In this document: one piece after another, positions 22,752 to 31,826 of the stretch
Position numbering within the stretch: the stretch's first letter is position 1
Layout: every line of letters begins with the position of its first letter
Source of the DNA: Bacteroidota bacterium
GTDB taxonomy: Bacteria > Bacteroidota > Bacteroidia > Bacteroidales > GCA-2748055
Assembly: GCA_024244665.1 (NCBI GenBank)
Contig: JAAEOI010000317.1
Coordinates: 1-38,277 of the forward strand
DNA: 38,277 nucleotides
Reading direction: 5' to 3'
Notes under the pieces: generated by a model
What the model was told of the DNA's origin: nothing
The model's database searches: none
Seen by the model: the letters and a program-made list of their open reading frames with translations, nothing else
Position numbers and translations under genes: made by a program

Positions 22752-24699
22752 AAAGGGATCATACTTGATCATCTGTCTCTGCCTGGCTACCCTCAAAAGC
22801 TTCCCCATCGCGGCCCAGCATAATGAAGGCTGGACAGACAGGGCTGAAGAAGCTATGATCCGGGAGGATGGGTCAGGCCTTCCGGAGGAGCAGTGCGAAG
22901 AGCAACAGGAACTTCTTCTCTATCCGATCAACCTCAACCGGTCGACACGGGATCAACTGGAGTCATGCGGCCTCTTCACCTCTTTCCAAGTGAACTCGAT
23001 CATCCGGTACAGGGAAGAGTACGGCAATTTTTTCTCGGTTTATGAACTTGCATCCCTTAACGGTTTCCGAAAACAGCGCCTTCAGGAACTGTCTGTCTAT
23101 ATGACCGTGAAAGAAGCTGTACGGAGTAATCCGGGGAAACCGGCCGGAAGCAGGATCCTTCTCTATGCGGGCAGGGCCTTTACAAACGAAGAGGATCAAA
23201 CACCCTACCCGGGTTCTCCGTGGAAAACAAGCCTGCGGATAAAAACCGTGGCGGGCAGAAGGGTCTCCATGGGAGTGGCCTATGAAAAGGATCCGGGTGA
23301 AAAGGGCATATGGGGAAAGCATCCTGAACACCTTTCAGCTTACATTGAACTGAAGGGACGCGGAGGAGTGGAACAGGTAATCGTGGGGAGTTACCGGATT
23401 AACAACGGCCTGGGGCTTGTCCAGGGATCCGGGCTCATGCATACCCCGGAAGGAGTTCAATCCCGGCCCCTGATACTCTCCTCACTGAAACCATATGCAG
23501 GAGCCGGGGAATCAATCATCCACCAGGGAGCCGCCTGCAAACTGAACCTGGGGCTTATGAAATTAATGGTATGGGGCTCTCTGCAGAGCATCGACCTCTC
23601 GCTTGGCGACCTGAGCTATGCCACCAGGACCGACTGGTCGGACCATATCCGGGAGACAGGTTTACACCGGACATTAAACGAACAAAAGGGTCGCAACCTG
23701 GCTTACCTGGGCAGTGCAGGTATCCAGCTAACTGCGTGCATTGGGAAACTGAACCTGGGGGTGCAGTACTCACCTGAGATCAACGGCCTCACCGTCAGGG
23801 GAAGCGACAGTCTTCAGTATTTTCATGGTCCCACCCTCTTCCATGGCAGCAGTATCCAGTGGAAGTGGATGCACAGGAGGCTCGAACTATACGGCGAACT
23901 GGCCCCGGGAAGAAACAATTCATCTGCCTTCCAGGGAGGAACCCGGTTCTTTATCAATGATTTTCTTTCAGGGGCCATGCAGGTACACTGGTATGGAGCT
24001 GCCCACCGGGAAACCTTCGCATCTGCTTTCACATCGGGCAGCAGCATCGTTAATGAAAGGGGAGTATTGCTCCTGATCCATGCAGAACCATACAGGGGAA
24101 TACAGGCAGACCTGGCAGTGGAGGTTTATGAATATCCAGCTCCCCGCACCCTGGTCCGGGTACCCTCTTCAGGCTTCAGATACAGGCTCACCCTTCACAA
24201 CGGATCACGGGCAGAGCTGCAATGGCGGTTCATAATGGTGAAATCAACCCGCCAGCAGACGCCTTCAAGCACTCTTACCGGAATCCGCCCCCTCACCAAT
24301 ATTCAAAACAACAGGATTGACGGCCGGCTGGTATACAATCCCGCTGCCAACTTCACCTGGCAATCTAGGCTGGCGATCTCCTATACCCCCGGGGAAGAGT
24401 CGGGCCATGGTCATGCAGCGCTTCAACAGGTAAGCATCAGGCTCAATAAAAGGCTGAGATGCACCGCGCAGCTGATATTGTTCAATGTTCCGTTGTGGGC
24501 CAACAGGATCTACCTTTATGAACCGGGTCTATACCAGCAATTCAGATTTCCTGTATACAACGGCAAGGGCCACAAACTCTCCCTGGTGGCTTCCCTGAAA
24601 GCTGTAAAACGAATCACCCTGGAAGGAAGGGGATCGATACTTCGTGATGATAAAGGGAAAAAGTGTGAGGCAGGCTTCCAGCTGCGCCTGAACTTTTAA
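22741..24699 (+). CDS. Exported helix-hairpin-helix protein with barrel-like C-terminal region
   Basis: The 652-residue product has a signal peptide (about 1-25, LIICLCLATLKSFPIAAQ). A helix-hairpin-helix region follows (about 58-118: LYPINLNRSTRDQLESCG, INS-type SIIRYREEYGNFFSVYELAS, LNGFRKQRLQEL), similar to ComEA/T2SS-K hairpins. Some 500 residues of beta-rich sequence continue to the terminal LRLNF, so the rest may be an outer-membrane barrel. Proteins of this type are widespread in Bacteroidota and of unproven function; a DNA-uptake role is sometimes suggested by the HhH part. The start overlaps the upstream barrel gene, and the stop overlaps the recJ stop by 4 bp on the opposite strand. 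Confidence 0.75.
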   Translation: MHGKKGSYLIICLCLATLKSFPIAAQHNEGWTDRAEEAMIREDGSGLPEEQCEEQQELLLYPINLNRSTRDQLESCGLFTSFQVNSIIRYREEYGNFFSVYELASLNGFRKQRLQELSVYMTVKEAVRSNPGKPAGSRILLYAGRAFTNEEDQTPYPGSPWKTSLRIKTVAGRRVSMGVAYEKDPGEKGIWGKHPEHLSAYIELKGRGGVEQVIVGSYRINNGLGLVQGSGLMHTPEGVQSRPLILSSLKPYAGAGESIIHQGAACKLNLGLMKLMVWGSLQSIDLSLGDLSYATRTDWSDHIRETGLHRTLNEQKGRNLAYLGSAGIQLTACIGKLNLGVQYSPEINGLTVRGSDSLQYFHGPTLFHGSSIQWKWMHRRLELYGELAPGRNNSSAFQGGTRFFINDFLSGAMQVHWYGAAHRETFASAFTSGSSIVNERGVLLLIHAEPYRGIQADLAVEVYEYPAPRTLVRVPSSGFRYRLTLHNGSRAELQWRFIMVKSTRQQTPSSTLTGIRPLTNIQNNRIDGRLVYNPAANFTWQSRLAISYTPGEESGHGHAALQQVSIRLNKRLRCTAQLILFNVPLWANRIYLYEPGLYQQFRFPVYNGKGHKLSLVASLKAVKRITLEGRGSILRDDKGKKCEAGFQLRLNF

Positions 24700-26411
24700 T
24701 CGAACTTAATGTCCAGGATATGGATCTGCAGGTTCACCCTGCCGCGAAATTCATTCTCCATTAAATGGAAACAAATATCAAACGCCTTTCTCTGACTAAT
24801 AGTATCAAGGCATTTGCCCTGATGAAAAGCGATAGCAGGCATGGGAATAAAAGCACTCTCCTCCTGGATAAGCCCAAGTTTCAAGTGCTCATTGTTTGCC
24901 CCCACTCTTCTTCCGTCCCCGCTATCCTCCACATTCTCCATCAGGAAAATTGGTATGTTGTTCTCGGGGCCAAAGGGGCGGAACTGCTTCAGGATCCTGA
25001 AAAATTTCTCATTGATCTGTTTCAGGGGCAGCTCGGTATCGATTTCCAAAACGGGGATCAGTTTTTCCGGATCAATGGTTTCGGTGACGATCTTCTCGAA
25101 GCGCTCGGTAAATTCCTGAACCTTTTCGACCTTCATGGTTAAGCCTGCCGCATATTTATGCCCCCCGAAATTCTCCAGCAAATCGCTGCACGATTCAACA
25201 GCCTGGTAAAGATCAAATCCATTCACAGACCTGGCCGACCCGGTGGCAAATCCATTTGATCTTGTCAGGATGACCGTGGGCTTGTAGAAGTGGTCCATCA
25301 ACCTGGAAGCCACAATGCCAATCACTCCTTTATGCCACACAGGATTATAGAGCACAGTGGAGCTTTTCTCCTGCAACTTTACATTGCTTTGGATCATCTC
25401 AATGGCCTGCTTAGTGATTTCGGTATCAATGCTCCTTCGATCCACATTAAAAGTGTTGATCTTTGCGCTGATAACCTTGGCATCCTTGCGTTTTTCACAT
25501 ACCAGGAGATCCACAGATTTCCTTCCCGACTCCATCCTTCCGGCTGCATTGATCCTGGGGCCAATCTTAAAAACAATGTCCTCAATATCGATCCCATCTG
25601 ATTCCATGCCCGCCACATCACAAATGGCCCTGAGTCCGATGGAGGGTTTCTCGTTCAGCTTTTTCAGGCCATGATGGGCCATAATCCTGTTTTCACCGGT
25701 GATGGGAACAATATCAGAAGCAATACTGACCACCACCAGGTCGAGATAATCATAAACAAGTTCTCCGGGGAGCCCGGCATTAATTCCAAATGCCTGGATC
25801 AGCTTAAATCCCACTCCGCAACCAGAAAGCTCCTTATACGGATAACTGCATCCATCCTGTTTCGGGTCCAGAACAGCCGCTGCGTCGGGAATTGCATCTC
25901 CCGGATTATGGTGATCACAAATGATAAACTCGATTCCTTTTTCGCGGGCATATTCAATCTTATCCACTGCCTTGATTCCGCAATCCAATGCAATGATCAG
26001 TGAAATACCACCCTGAGCTGCCAGGTCGATCCCCTTATGTGAAATTCCATAGCCCTCCTCGTAGCGGTCTGGAATATAGTACTCGATGGTTTTGAAGTAA
26101 TCCTTGAAAAACGAATAGACCAGCGAGACTGCCGTGGTACCATCCACATCGTAATCGCCATAGATCATCACCTTCTCACCCGAATGAATCGCATCATGAA
26201 TCCTCTCAATGGCACGATCCATATCCTTCATCAGAAAGGGATCATGAAGATCCTTCAGATCGGGGCGGAAAAAGGCCTTTGCCTCTTTAAAACTTGTGAC
26301 CCCACGCTGTATAAGCAACTGGGTCAAGGGCTTATCGAGAGTGAGCTCTTTGGATAATGAGGCGATCAATTCTTCCTCGCCCTGTTCTTTAATTACCCAG
26401 TTTTTCTCCAT
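24696..26411 (-). CDS. recJ: Single-stranded-DNA exonuclease RecJ
   Basis: The 571-residue product has the DHH phosphoesterase core: MIYGDYDVDGTTAVSL (motif I), LIALDCGIKAVDKIEYA (motif II), FIICDHHNP (DHH motif) and GCGVGFKL. The DHHA1 domain has GGHKYAAGLTM (about 416-426) and the OB region runs to the C-terminus. It degrades single-stranded DNA 5' to 3' in recombination and mismatch repair. The ATG at 26411 (MEKNWVIKEQ) is favoured over the GTG at 26435 because relatives begin with a similar short stretch. It is divergent from lysS and convergent with the HhH gene. Confidence 0.95.
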   Translation of the reverse strand: MEKNWVIKEQGEEELIASLSKELTLDKPLTQLLIQRGVTSFKEAKAFFRPDLKDLHDPFLMKDMDRAIERIHDAIHSGEKVMIYGDYDVDGTTAVSLVYSFFKDYFKTIEYYIPDRYEEGYGISHKGIDLAAQGGISLIIALDCGIKAVDKIEYAREKGIEFIICDHHNPGDAIPDAAAVLDPKQDGCSYPYKELSGCGVGFKLIQAFGINAGLPGELVYDYLDLVVVSIASDIVPITGENRIMAHHGLKKLNEKPSIGLRAICDVAGMESDGIDIEDIVFKIGPRINAAGRMESGRKSVDLLVCEKRKDAKVISAKINTFNVDRRSIDTEITKQAIEMIQSNVKLQEKSSTVLYNPVWHKGVIGIVASRLMDHFYKPTVILTRSNGFATGSARSVNGFDLYQAVESCSDLLENFGGHKYAAGLTMKVEKVQEFTERFEKIVTETIDPEKLIPVLEIDTELPLKQINEKFFRILKQFRPFGPENNIPIFLMENVEDSGDGRRVGANNEHLKLGLIQEESAFIPMPAIAFHQGKCLDTISQRKAFDICFHLMENEFRGRVNLQIHILDIKFD

Positions 26412-26476
26412 GATGTGTTGCAATTCGGCAGGCACTCCTCACCCTCTAGCCTGCAAAATTAACATAATCTTTTTTA

Positions 26477-26484
26477 TACCTTTG
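26477..26484 (+). promoter_or_regulatory. TACCTTTG, -7 box for lysS
   Basis: TACCTTTG fits TAnnTTTG and lies 25 bp upstream of the lysS ATG in the short divergent gap with recJ. No convincing -33 box was found. Confidence 0.4.
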
Positions 26485-26508
26485 AGACCAGAAAAATAAA
26501 TCCATCAA

Positions 26509-28314
26509 ATGCACCATCCCGAACTCAGCGAACAGGAACAAATCAGGAGAAATTCCCTGGAAGAGATAAGAAAACTGGGTCACGATCCCTACCCCCCTGA
26601 ATTATACGAGGTTAGTCACAAAGCAGCTGAAATAAAGTCTCTCTTCGCAGAGCAGGAGGATCAGTTACAGGAAATCTCCCTGGCAGGAAGAATCATGAGC
26701 CGGCGGATCATGGGGAAAGCCTCATTCGCAGAGATCCAGGACTCCTCGGGAAGGATCCAGATCTACCTGAACAGAGATGAACTCTGTCCGGACGAAGATA
26801 AGACCCTTTACAACACCATCTTCAAGAAGCTGTTGGATATAGGCGATATTATCGGGGTCAAAGGTAAAGCCTTCCGCACCCAGGTCGGTGAGATCTCGGT
26901 GCATGTGAATGAGCTGACCATCCTGAGCAAATCCATCAGGCCCCTCCCCATTGTCAAAGAGGCCGACGGCAAGGTATATGATGCGGTTACCGATGCCGAA
27001 TTCCGTTACCGCCAGCGCTATGTAGACCTGATTGTCAATCCCGAATCGAGAGAGCTGTTCAGGAAGCGCACCCAGGTATACACTACCCTGAGGAACCTTT
27101 TCAATGAAAAAGGCTACCTGGAGGTGGAAACCCCCGTCCTTCAGCCCATCCCGGGAGGTGCAGCTGCCAGGCCCTTCATAACCCACCACAACTCCCTGGA
27201 TATGCCGCTCTACCTGCGAATTGCCAATGAGCTCTATCTCAAAAGGCTGATCGTAGGCGGTTACGATGGGGTATACGAATTCTCGAAGGACTTCAGGAAC
27301 GAGGGGATGGACCGGACCCACAACCCGGAATTCACCGTGATGGAAATCTATGTTGCCTACAAGGACTACAACTGGATGATGGACTTCACAGAGGAGATGA
27401 TCGAAAAGGTTGCCCTCGACCTGCACGGAACCACCAAAGTGATGGTGGGTGACCAGCAGATCGATTTCAAGCGTCCCTTCAAACGGATTTCGATGCTTGA
27501 TGCCATCAAAGAGAGTACCGGGTTTGACATTGCAGGGATGGATGAAGCCGGCCTGAGGAATGTGGCCTCCTGCCTGGAAGTGGCACTGGATGACTCCATG
27601 GGCAAAGGCAAGATCATCGATGAGATCTTCGGCGAAAAGGCGGAGGTCCACATGATCCAGCCCACCTTTATCACCGACTACCCCGTGGAGATGTCGCCCC
27701 TGTGCAAGAAGCACCGCGACAACCCTGAGCTCACCGAAAGGTTCGAACTGATGGTGAACGGCAAAGAACTCTGCAACGCCTACACCGAACTGAACGACCC
27801 TATCGACCAACTGGAACGGTTCCAGGACCAGCTCAAACTCTCCGAAAAAGGAGACGACGAAGCAATGTTCATCGACATGGACTTTGTCCGCGCCCTCGAG
27901 TACGGCATGCCTCCCACATCAGGAATGGGAATGGGCATAGACCGACTGGTGATGCTCATGACCAACCAGACCTCCATCCAGGAAGTCCTCTTCTTCCCGC
28001 AGATGCGACCAGAGGTCGCAGCCAGTACTCAGTCCTCAGAAGACAGTGCACAGTCCTCAGAAGACAGTACTCAGTCCTCAGAAGACAGTACTCAGTCCTC
28101 AGTGGACAGTGCTCAGGAGACAGTGGACAGTACTCAGGAAGAAAAGGTGGTATTGAATCTTTTGAAAGAGAAGTCACCAGTTGACCTGAACTCGCTGAAA
28201 GAACAAACCGGACTAAGTAACAAAAAGTGGGACAAGGCCATAAAAGGCCTTACAAAAAACAAAGTTGCCAGGGTAGAAAAAACGGATGCGGGCCTTCTTG
28301 TTTCGCTGGTATAA
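26509..28314 (+). CDS. lysS: Lysyl-tRNA synthetase (class II) with repeat linker and winged-helix-like tail
   Basis: The 601-residue product has the OB-fold anticodon-binding domain (about 55-160, [20 protein letters not shown]) and the class II catalytic domain (about 180-505). Motif 2 is [20 protein letters not shown] and motif 3 is [18 protein letters not shown]. The usual enzyme ends near FFPQMRPE (about residue 503). Here the frame continues through a linker of seven-residue repeats ([21 protein letters not shown]; about 506-543) encoded by the genome's heptanucleotide repeat, and then through about 55 residues resembling a winged helix ([39 protein letters not shown]). The core is certain; the tail's role is unknown. 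Homopolymeric Ser/Thr/Gln/Asp content and the uniform 21-bp period suggest repeat expansion within the gene. Confidence 0.95.
   Translation: MHHPELSEQEQIRRNSLEEIRKLGHDPYPPELYEVSHKAAEIKSLFAEQEDQLQEISLAGRIMSRRIMGKASFAEIQDSSGRIQIYLNRDELCPDEDKTLYNTIFKKLLDIGDIIGVKGKAFRTQVGEISVHVNELTILSKSIRPLPIVKEADGKVYDAVTDAEFRYRQRYVDLIVNPESRELFRKRTQVYTTLRNLFNEKGYLEVETPVLQPIPGGAAARPFITHHNSLDMPLYLRIANELYLKRLIVGGYDGVYEFSKDFRNEGMDRTHNPEFTVMEIYVAYKDYNWMMDFTEEMIEKVALDLHGTTKVMVGDQQIDFKRPFKRISMLDAIKESTGFDIAGMDEAGLRNVASCLEVALDDSMGKGKIIDEIFGEKAEVHMIQPTFITDYPVEMSPLCKKHRDNPELTERFELMVNGKELCNAYTELNDPIDQLERFQDQLKLSEKGDDEAMFIDMDFVRALEYGMPPTSGMGMGIDRLVMLMTNQTSIQEVLFFPQMRPEVAASTQSSEDSAQSSEDSTQSSEDSTQSSVDSAQETVDSTQEEKVVLNLLKEKSPVDLNSLKEQTGLSNKKWDKAIKGLTKNKVARVEKTDAGLLVSLV
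28024..28138. repeat. Heptanucleotide repeat in 21-bp super-units, inside lysS
   Basis: Five 21-bp units plus a partial sixth begin AGTACTC or AGTGCAC, continue AGTCCTC and end AGAAGAC or AGTGGAC. Each unit is three heptamers and encodes seven residues, so any whole-unit change keeps the lysS frame. The heptamers AGTACTC and AGTGGAC are identical to those of loci 1 and 2 read on the minus strand. Confidence 0.9.
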
Positions 28315-28345
28315 AGTACTTCGAATTTAGAAATAGGATCTAAGT

Positions 28346-28375
28346 GGCCTCAACCATCCGGTTGGGGCCTTTTTT
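28346..28375 (+). terminator. Intrinsic terminator of lysS
   Basis: A 10-bp stem GGCCTCAACC / GGTTGGGGCC (one G-U pair) with loop ATCC is followed by a run of T, 30 bp after the lysS stop. A near copy occurs at 30057-30085, and the match continues past the T-run (GTCGCCTGGTTGTC versus GTCACCTGGTTGTC). Confidence 0.85.
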
Positions 28376-28435
28376 GTCGCCTGGTTGTCACTTCTGATAG
28401 TAAAATATATCAGCTTCCTCCTTTTAGGATAATGG

Positions 28436-28443
28436 TAAATTTG
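28436..28443 (+). promoter_or_regulatory. TAAATTTG, possible -7 box for the fucosidase gene
   Basis: TAAATTTG matches TAnnTTTG about 107 bp upstream of the first possible start of the fucosidase gene (28550), just after the lysS terminator. The sequence turns AT-rich here, so the match could be chance. Confidence 0.3.
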
Positions 28444-28549
28444 TTACTTTCCCTTGTATAAGAAACCTTTAAAACCCTAACAATGGCCAAATTCTTAGAT
28501 ACACAAAGAGTTTCCTTCTTTAGGTCTGAAAGGCATATTAAAAAGACGA

Positions 28550-30020
28550 ATGAAGTACATCAATAAAAAATTCTTTTTAAAGATGAAAAAAACAGTACTT
28601 GTTTTAGCAGTCATTGTCATTGCTGGATTTTACACAACAACGTTGTGTAAATCATTGGAAGATCAAAAAGCCAAACCATTGCACCAGCTACAGCAAGAGT
28701 TTCTGGATTTAAGGTTTGGCATGTTCATTTGTTGTAATATTTCCACATCAACTGGTTATGATTGGAGCGATCCAAATCAGTCTCCTGATATTTTTAATCC
28801 TACAAAAATGGATTGTAACCAATGGGCAGATGCAGCTGTTTCTGCAGGGTATGACATATGGTTGTCTAGTAACAAAACACCATGATGGATTTTGTGTGTG
28901 GCCAACTAAAACAACGGATCATTGTGTTCGGAGTAGTCCTTTTAAACGTGATATGGTTAAAGAATATGTTGAAGCATTCAGAAATAAAGGGTTAAAAACT
29001 TTCCTCTATTATTCCATGCTCGATCAACATCATAATATTCGTCCGGGATGGATAGATAAGAATAGTACGGAATTTGTTAAAGATCAGCTTACCGAATTGC
29101 TGACAAATTATGGTGAAATTGCATGTTTGGTAATTGATGGTTGGGATGCTCGCTGGTCAAGACTAAGCTATGAAGAAATATCATTTGAAGAAATCTATAA
29201 ACATGTTAAATCTCTTCAGCCGAATTGTATTATTTCAGAGCATAACGCAGGCAAATATCCTTCTGAGCAATTATTCTATACCGATGTAAAACACTATGAG
29301 CAGAATGCAGGACAAAAAATTTCAAGAGAAACAAATGATGTTCCCGCACAGGCAGGTATACCAATAAACAAGAATTGGTTCTGGAAAGATTTTTTTCCAA
29401 CATCTCCTGTAAAACCTGCAGAATTCATTGTAAACGAGAATTTGGTCCCCTTGAATAAAGCACATTGTAATTTTATACTGAATGTTGCTCCTAATCCGGA
29501 TGGGTTAATCGATGATAATGCTATTGAAGAATTGAAGAAGATTGGCAAGTTTTGGAAGCACCCTGGAAAAGCTCCTATACTTCCAGTATATAAGACTCCT
29601 ATTATTGCTTCGAATCTTGCAAAAGGACAAAAAATGAATTCACGTTGGTCGCACAATGTAAAAATAAGCGACTATGCTAATGATGATGATTTTCAAAGCA
29701 GGTGGATGCCTTCATCAATCATAAAGGGAGAGACTTACCTTGAGGTTATTTTTGATAAACCAACCAAAATAATCACTGTCGCTTTCGTAGAGTACTTCGA
29801 TGGATGGAAACCCGGTTCATTGTTTAAAACGAAATTAAAGTCATACGCAATACAACTATGGGATGAAAAAAAATGGACTAATTTACCAGTAGGCCAGAAT
29901 GGGGAACATGTGCGCTTACATAGATTTAAGACTTACGAAGCACAGAAAGTACGGGTACTAATTGACGGTTTTGAAGAAGGATTTGGTATTTCCGAGTGTA
30001 TGGTTTATAATCAGGAATAA
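28550..30020 (+). pseudogene. GH29 alpha-L-fucosidase, interrupted by a one-base frameshift
   Basis: The first frame (28550-28885) has a signal peptide (hydrophobic MKKTVLVLAVIVIAG from the ATG at 28583) and the start of a GH29 domain (LDLRFGMFICCNIST, WSDPNQSPDIFNPTKMDCNQ, WADAAVSAGYD). The domain resumes in another frame with CLVTKHHDGFCVWPTKTTDH and runs to 30020 (FLYYSMLDQHHN, CLVIDGWDARW with the presumed catalytic Asp, FILNVAPNPDGLI). A C-terminal galactose-binding-like domain follows (about the last 130 residues). Between GYD and the C of CLVTKHHDG there are 7 bases (28856-28862) where 6 are expected. The enzyme would release L-fucose from glycans. Either the gene is dead or the extra base is a sequencing error; the rest of the frame is intact. 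The AT-rich codons differ from the genes to the left. Confidence 0.85.
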
Positions 30021-30056
30021 TAGAAGAGCGCATAAAAACGCACATTATTGAAGTAA

Positions 30057-30085
30057 GCCTCAACCTTCCGGGTTGGGGCTTTTTT
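30057..30085 (+). terminator. Terminator after the fucosidase gene
   Basis: The stem GCCTCAACC / GGTTGGGGC (one G-U pair) is followed by a T-run, 37 bp after the fucosidase stop. It is nearly identical to the lysS terminator. Confidence 0.8.
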
Positions 30086-30259
30086 GTCACCTGGTTGTCC
30101 TTGAGAAATAGTTAAGAAGATGTGCTATTGGCAAACAGTCATATAGACAATTAGTTCCTATTATATGAAATTTTATCCCATCATAGACCTTTGGAGTTTA
30201 CTTCTCATTCAATAATTGGGTGTGAGAAAGTAAATGATCAAGAAATTACGATCAGATAA

Positions 30260-30493
30260 GATCCGGAGGATCTGGATTACAGACAAAAGTTTTATGGTCA
30301 ATACAATGGTCACAGAATTGTTACATCTACTCGTTCGTTTGCCCCGGGAGATTCAATCATTACTAAAACTAATATTGATACACTATATATTCAATGGGTT
30401 AGTAGGACGGATACCCCACAACAGCTACTCACTCCTTACAATACATCTCTACCATCAACCAACCTATCACCGCATTGTCATCGCCGTTCCTGA
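30260..30493 (+). pseudogene. Possible gene fragment (C-terminal piece, no start)
   Basis: After a TAA at 30257-30259 the frame reads DPEDLDYRQKFYGQYNGHRI, then VTSTRSFAPGDSIITKTNID and TLYIQWVSRTD, a composition plausible for a Bacteroidota lipoprotein; YRxKYxGxY-like openings are common there. There is no start codon, and the last part runs through the 3' end of the opposite-strand gene at 30429. The rest of the 30020-30429 gap holds only the terminator. I do not recognise the family, and it could be chance. Confidence 0.25.
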
Positions 30494-31823
30494 TGGGAAA
30501 ATAGACCTTCTCCAAATCGGTGTTCATTCCATTCCATGAATAGCAGCCTGAATGAAAGACATCTGAATTAGTATTCTCAAGTTGGTCCCAGTTCACACTC
30601 TCTTTCACATTGAGTACTGAAAATGGCTGACTGGCAGCTACCAGGTATCCGCCAAGATCATATAGCGCTCCGCTTACCGCTCCAGCTTTGCTCAGCTTCT
30701 GGGATAGCATAAGTGAGAGATCATTCAAGAGGATATCGAACTCTCCTCTCATAGTACCATAGAGCCATTCTTTGATGATTTCTTCCTCTCCATCTTCGGT
30801 ATACATTGAATAGTATTTCTTCCTCTTCAATAATTCAGCCTGGACAAGAGGATTATTAACCCAAGCTTTTAGCGACTCCTCTGGAGACAAACCAAAGGGA
30901 TTATCCTTGAAACTAAGTTCCAGGTTATTCCACTCTCTGGCCTGGCCAAGGGCCATGGAACGCAGACTATCATGTTTTTCAAGTATTGCATACCAGGCTT
31001 CTAATTCGTCGGTGGTTTGGATCGCTCCCAAAAGTAGATTTTGTGATATATCAAATGTTTTGTAAAGCTCATAATAGTAGTCCTGAGCGAGATTGTCAGA
31101 ACAACTGCCAGCTTCTATTGTGACATCCACTTTGGAGCGTGTAAAGTTTTCGCTGTTTCGCGTTTGGTTGTCCCAGGCATTCCGAAAAGTATCCAGACTG
31201 CTTAATGAGTCGAGCGTCATCATCATTTTTAACATACTTTCATCCATAGTGAAAGGCATTCCCATACCAGCTGTGTCATAAAGCTCTATTAAATCATCAT
31301 AGTCTACACTTTCGAAAGGATCCGGTTCCTTCAAGTCTCCGTTCAGCAACCAGATCCATGCAAAGTGCACCCCATTAAAACGTGGTGTATAACAAAGACC
31401 AACCTTTCCATCACTTCCAATAGCATGGGATTTGGCACTACCAGGGAAGTCCATATCCTCTCCAAATGGATTGATCAAAGCATAGATGTCGTTCTTGTGG
31501 AAATGACGGTCAAACACAGCAATGGCAGGATTTCCTCGTTGACTCTCAACCTGGATGTGAACGGGCTCTCCCTTGATGGCCGGAATCACAAGGAGTGCAG
31601 AATCAGGGAAGCTCTCCTTATTATTGCTCCCTTTATAGCTCATGCGCCAGTGATATTCCTCTCCAGGAACAGCAGGGTAATTCAGCTGGATCTTTGGAAC
31701 ATACCAGTTTGGATAATTAGTGTATTCAGAAGGAACTGATTGGATTGAGTTTGGAATACTGTATTTATTACAGGAAACCATGACAAGTCCGCACAATGTG
31801 ATAATAAATATGAGATTTTTCAT
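30429..31823 (-). CDS. Exported lipoprotein of unknown function, second gene of a pair
   Basis: The 464-residue product has a lipobox signal peptide (MKNLIFIITLCGLVMVSC, Cys18). The N-terminal half looks beta-rich (EEYHWRMSYKGSNNKE, PVHIQVESQRGNPAIAVFD, KVGLCYTPRFNGVHFAWIWL) and could be a jelly-roll type binding domain; the second half is mostly helical (ISQNLLLGAIQTTDELEAWY, LSLMLSQKLSKAG). I do not recognise the family. It starts 3 bases after the stop of the upstream gene (31827-33374), so the two are cotranscribed and probably act together outside the cell or in the periplasm. Confidence 0.7.
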   Translation of the reverse strand: MKNLIFIITLCGLVMVSCNKYSIPNSIQSVPSEYTNYPNWYVPKIQLNYPAVPGEEYHWRMSYKGSNNKESFPDSALLVIPAIKGEPVHIQVESQRGNPAIAVFDRHFHKNDIYALINPFGEDMDFPGSAKSHAIGSDGKVGLCYTPRFNGVHFAWIWLLNGDLKEPDPFESVDYDDLIELYDTAGMGMPFTMDESMLKMMMTLDSLSSLDTFRNAWDNQTRNSENFTRSKVDVTIEAGSCSDNLAQDYYYELYKTFDISQNLLLGAIQTTDELEAWYAILEKHDSLRSMALGQAREWNNLELSFKDNPFGLSPEESLKAWVNNPLVQAELLKRKKYYSMYTEDGEEEIIKEWLYGTMRGEFDILLNDLSLMLSQKLSKAGAVSGALYDLGGYLVAASQPFSVLNVKESVNWDQLENTNSDVFHSGCYSWNGMNTDLEKVYFPIRNGDDNAVIGWLMVEMYCKE

Positions 31824-31826
31824 GGT

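Noticed and set aside
26722..27810. 362-codon open frame antisense to lysS
   Set aside because: It mirrors the conserved catalytic domain of lysS and shows no independent features.
30234..30539. 101-codon plus-strand frame over the end of the lipoprotein gene
   Set aside because: A different frame in the same stretch looks more protein-like, and this one has no signal peptide or family pattern.
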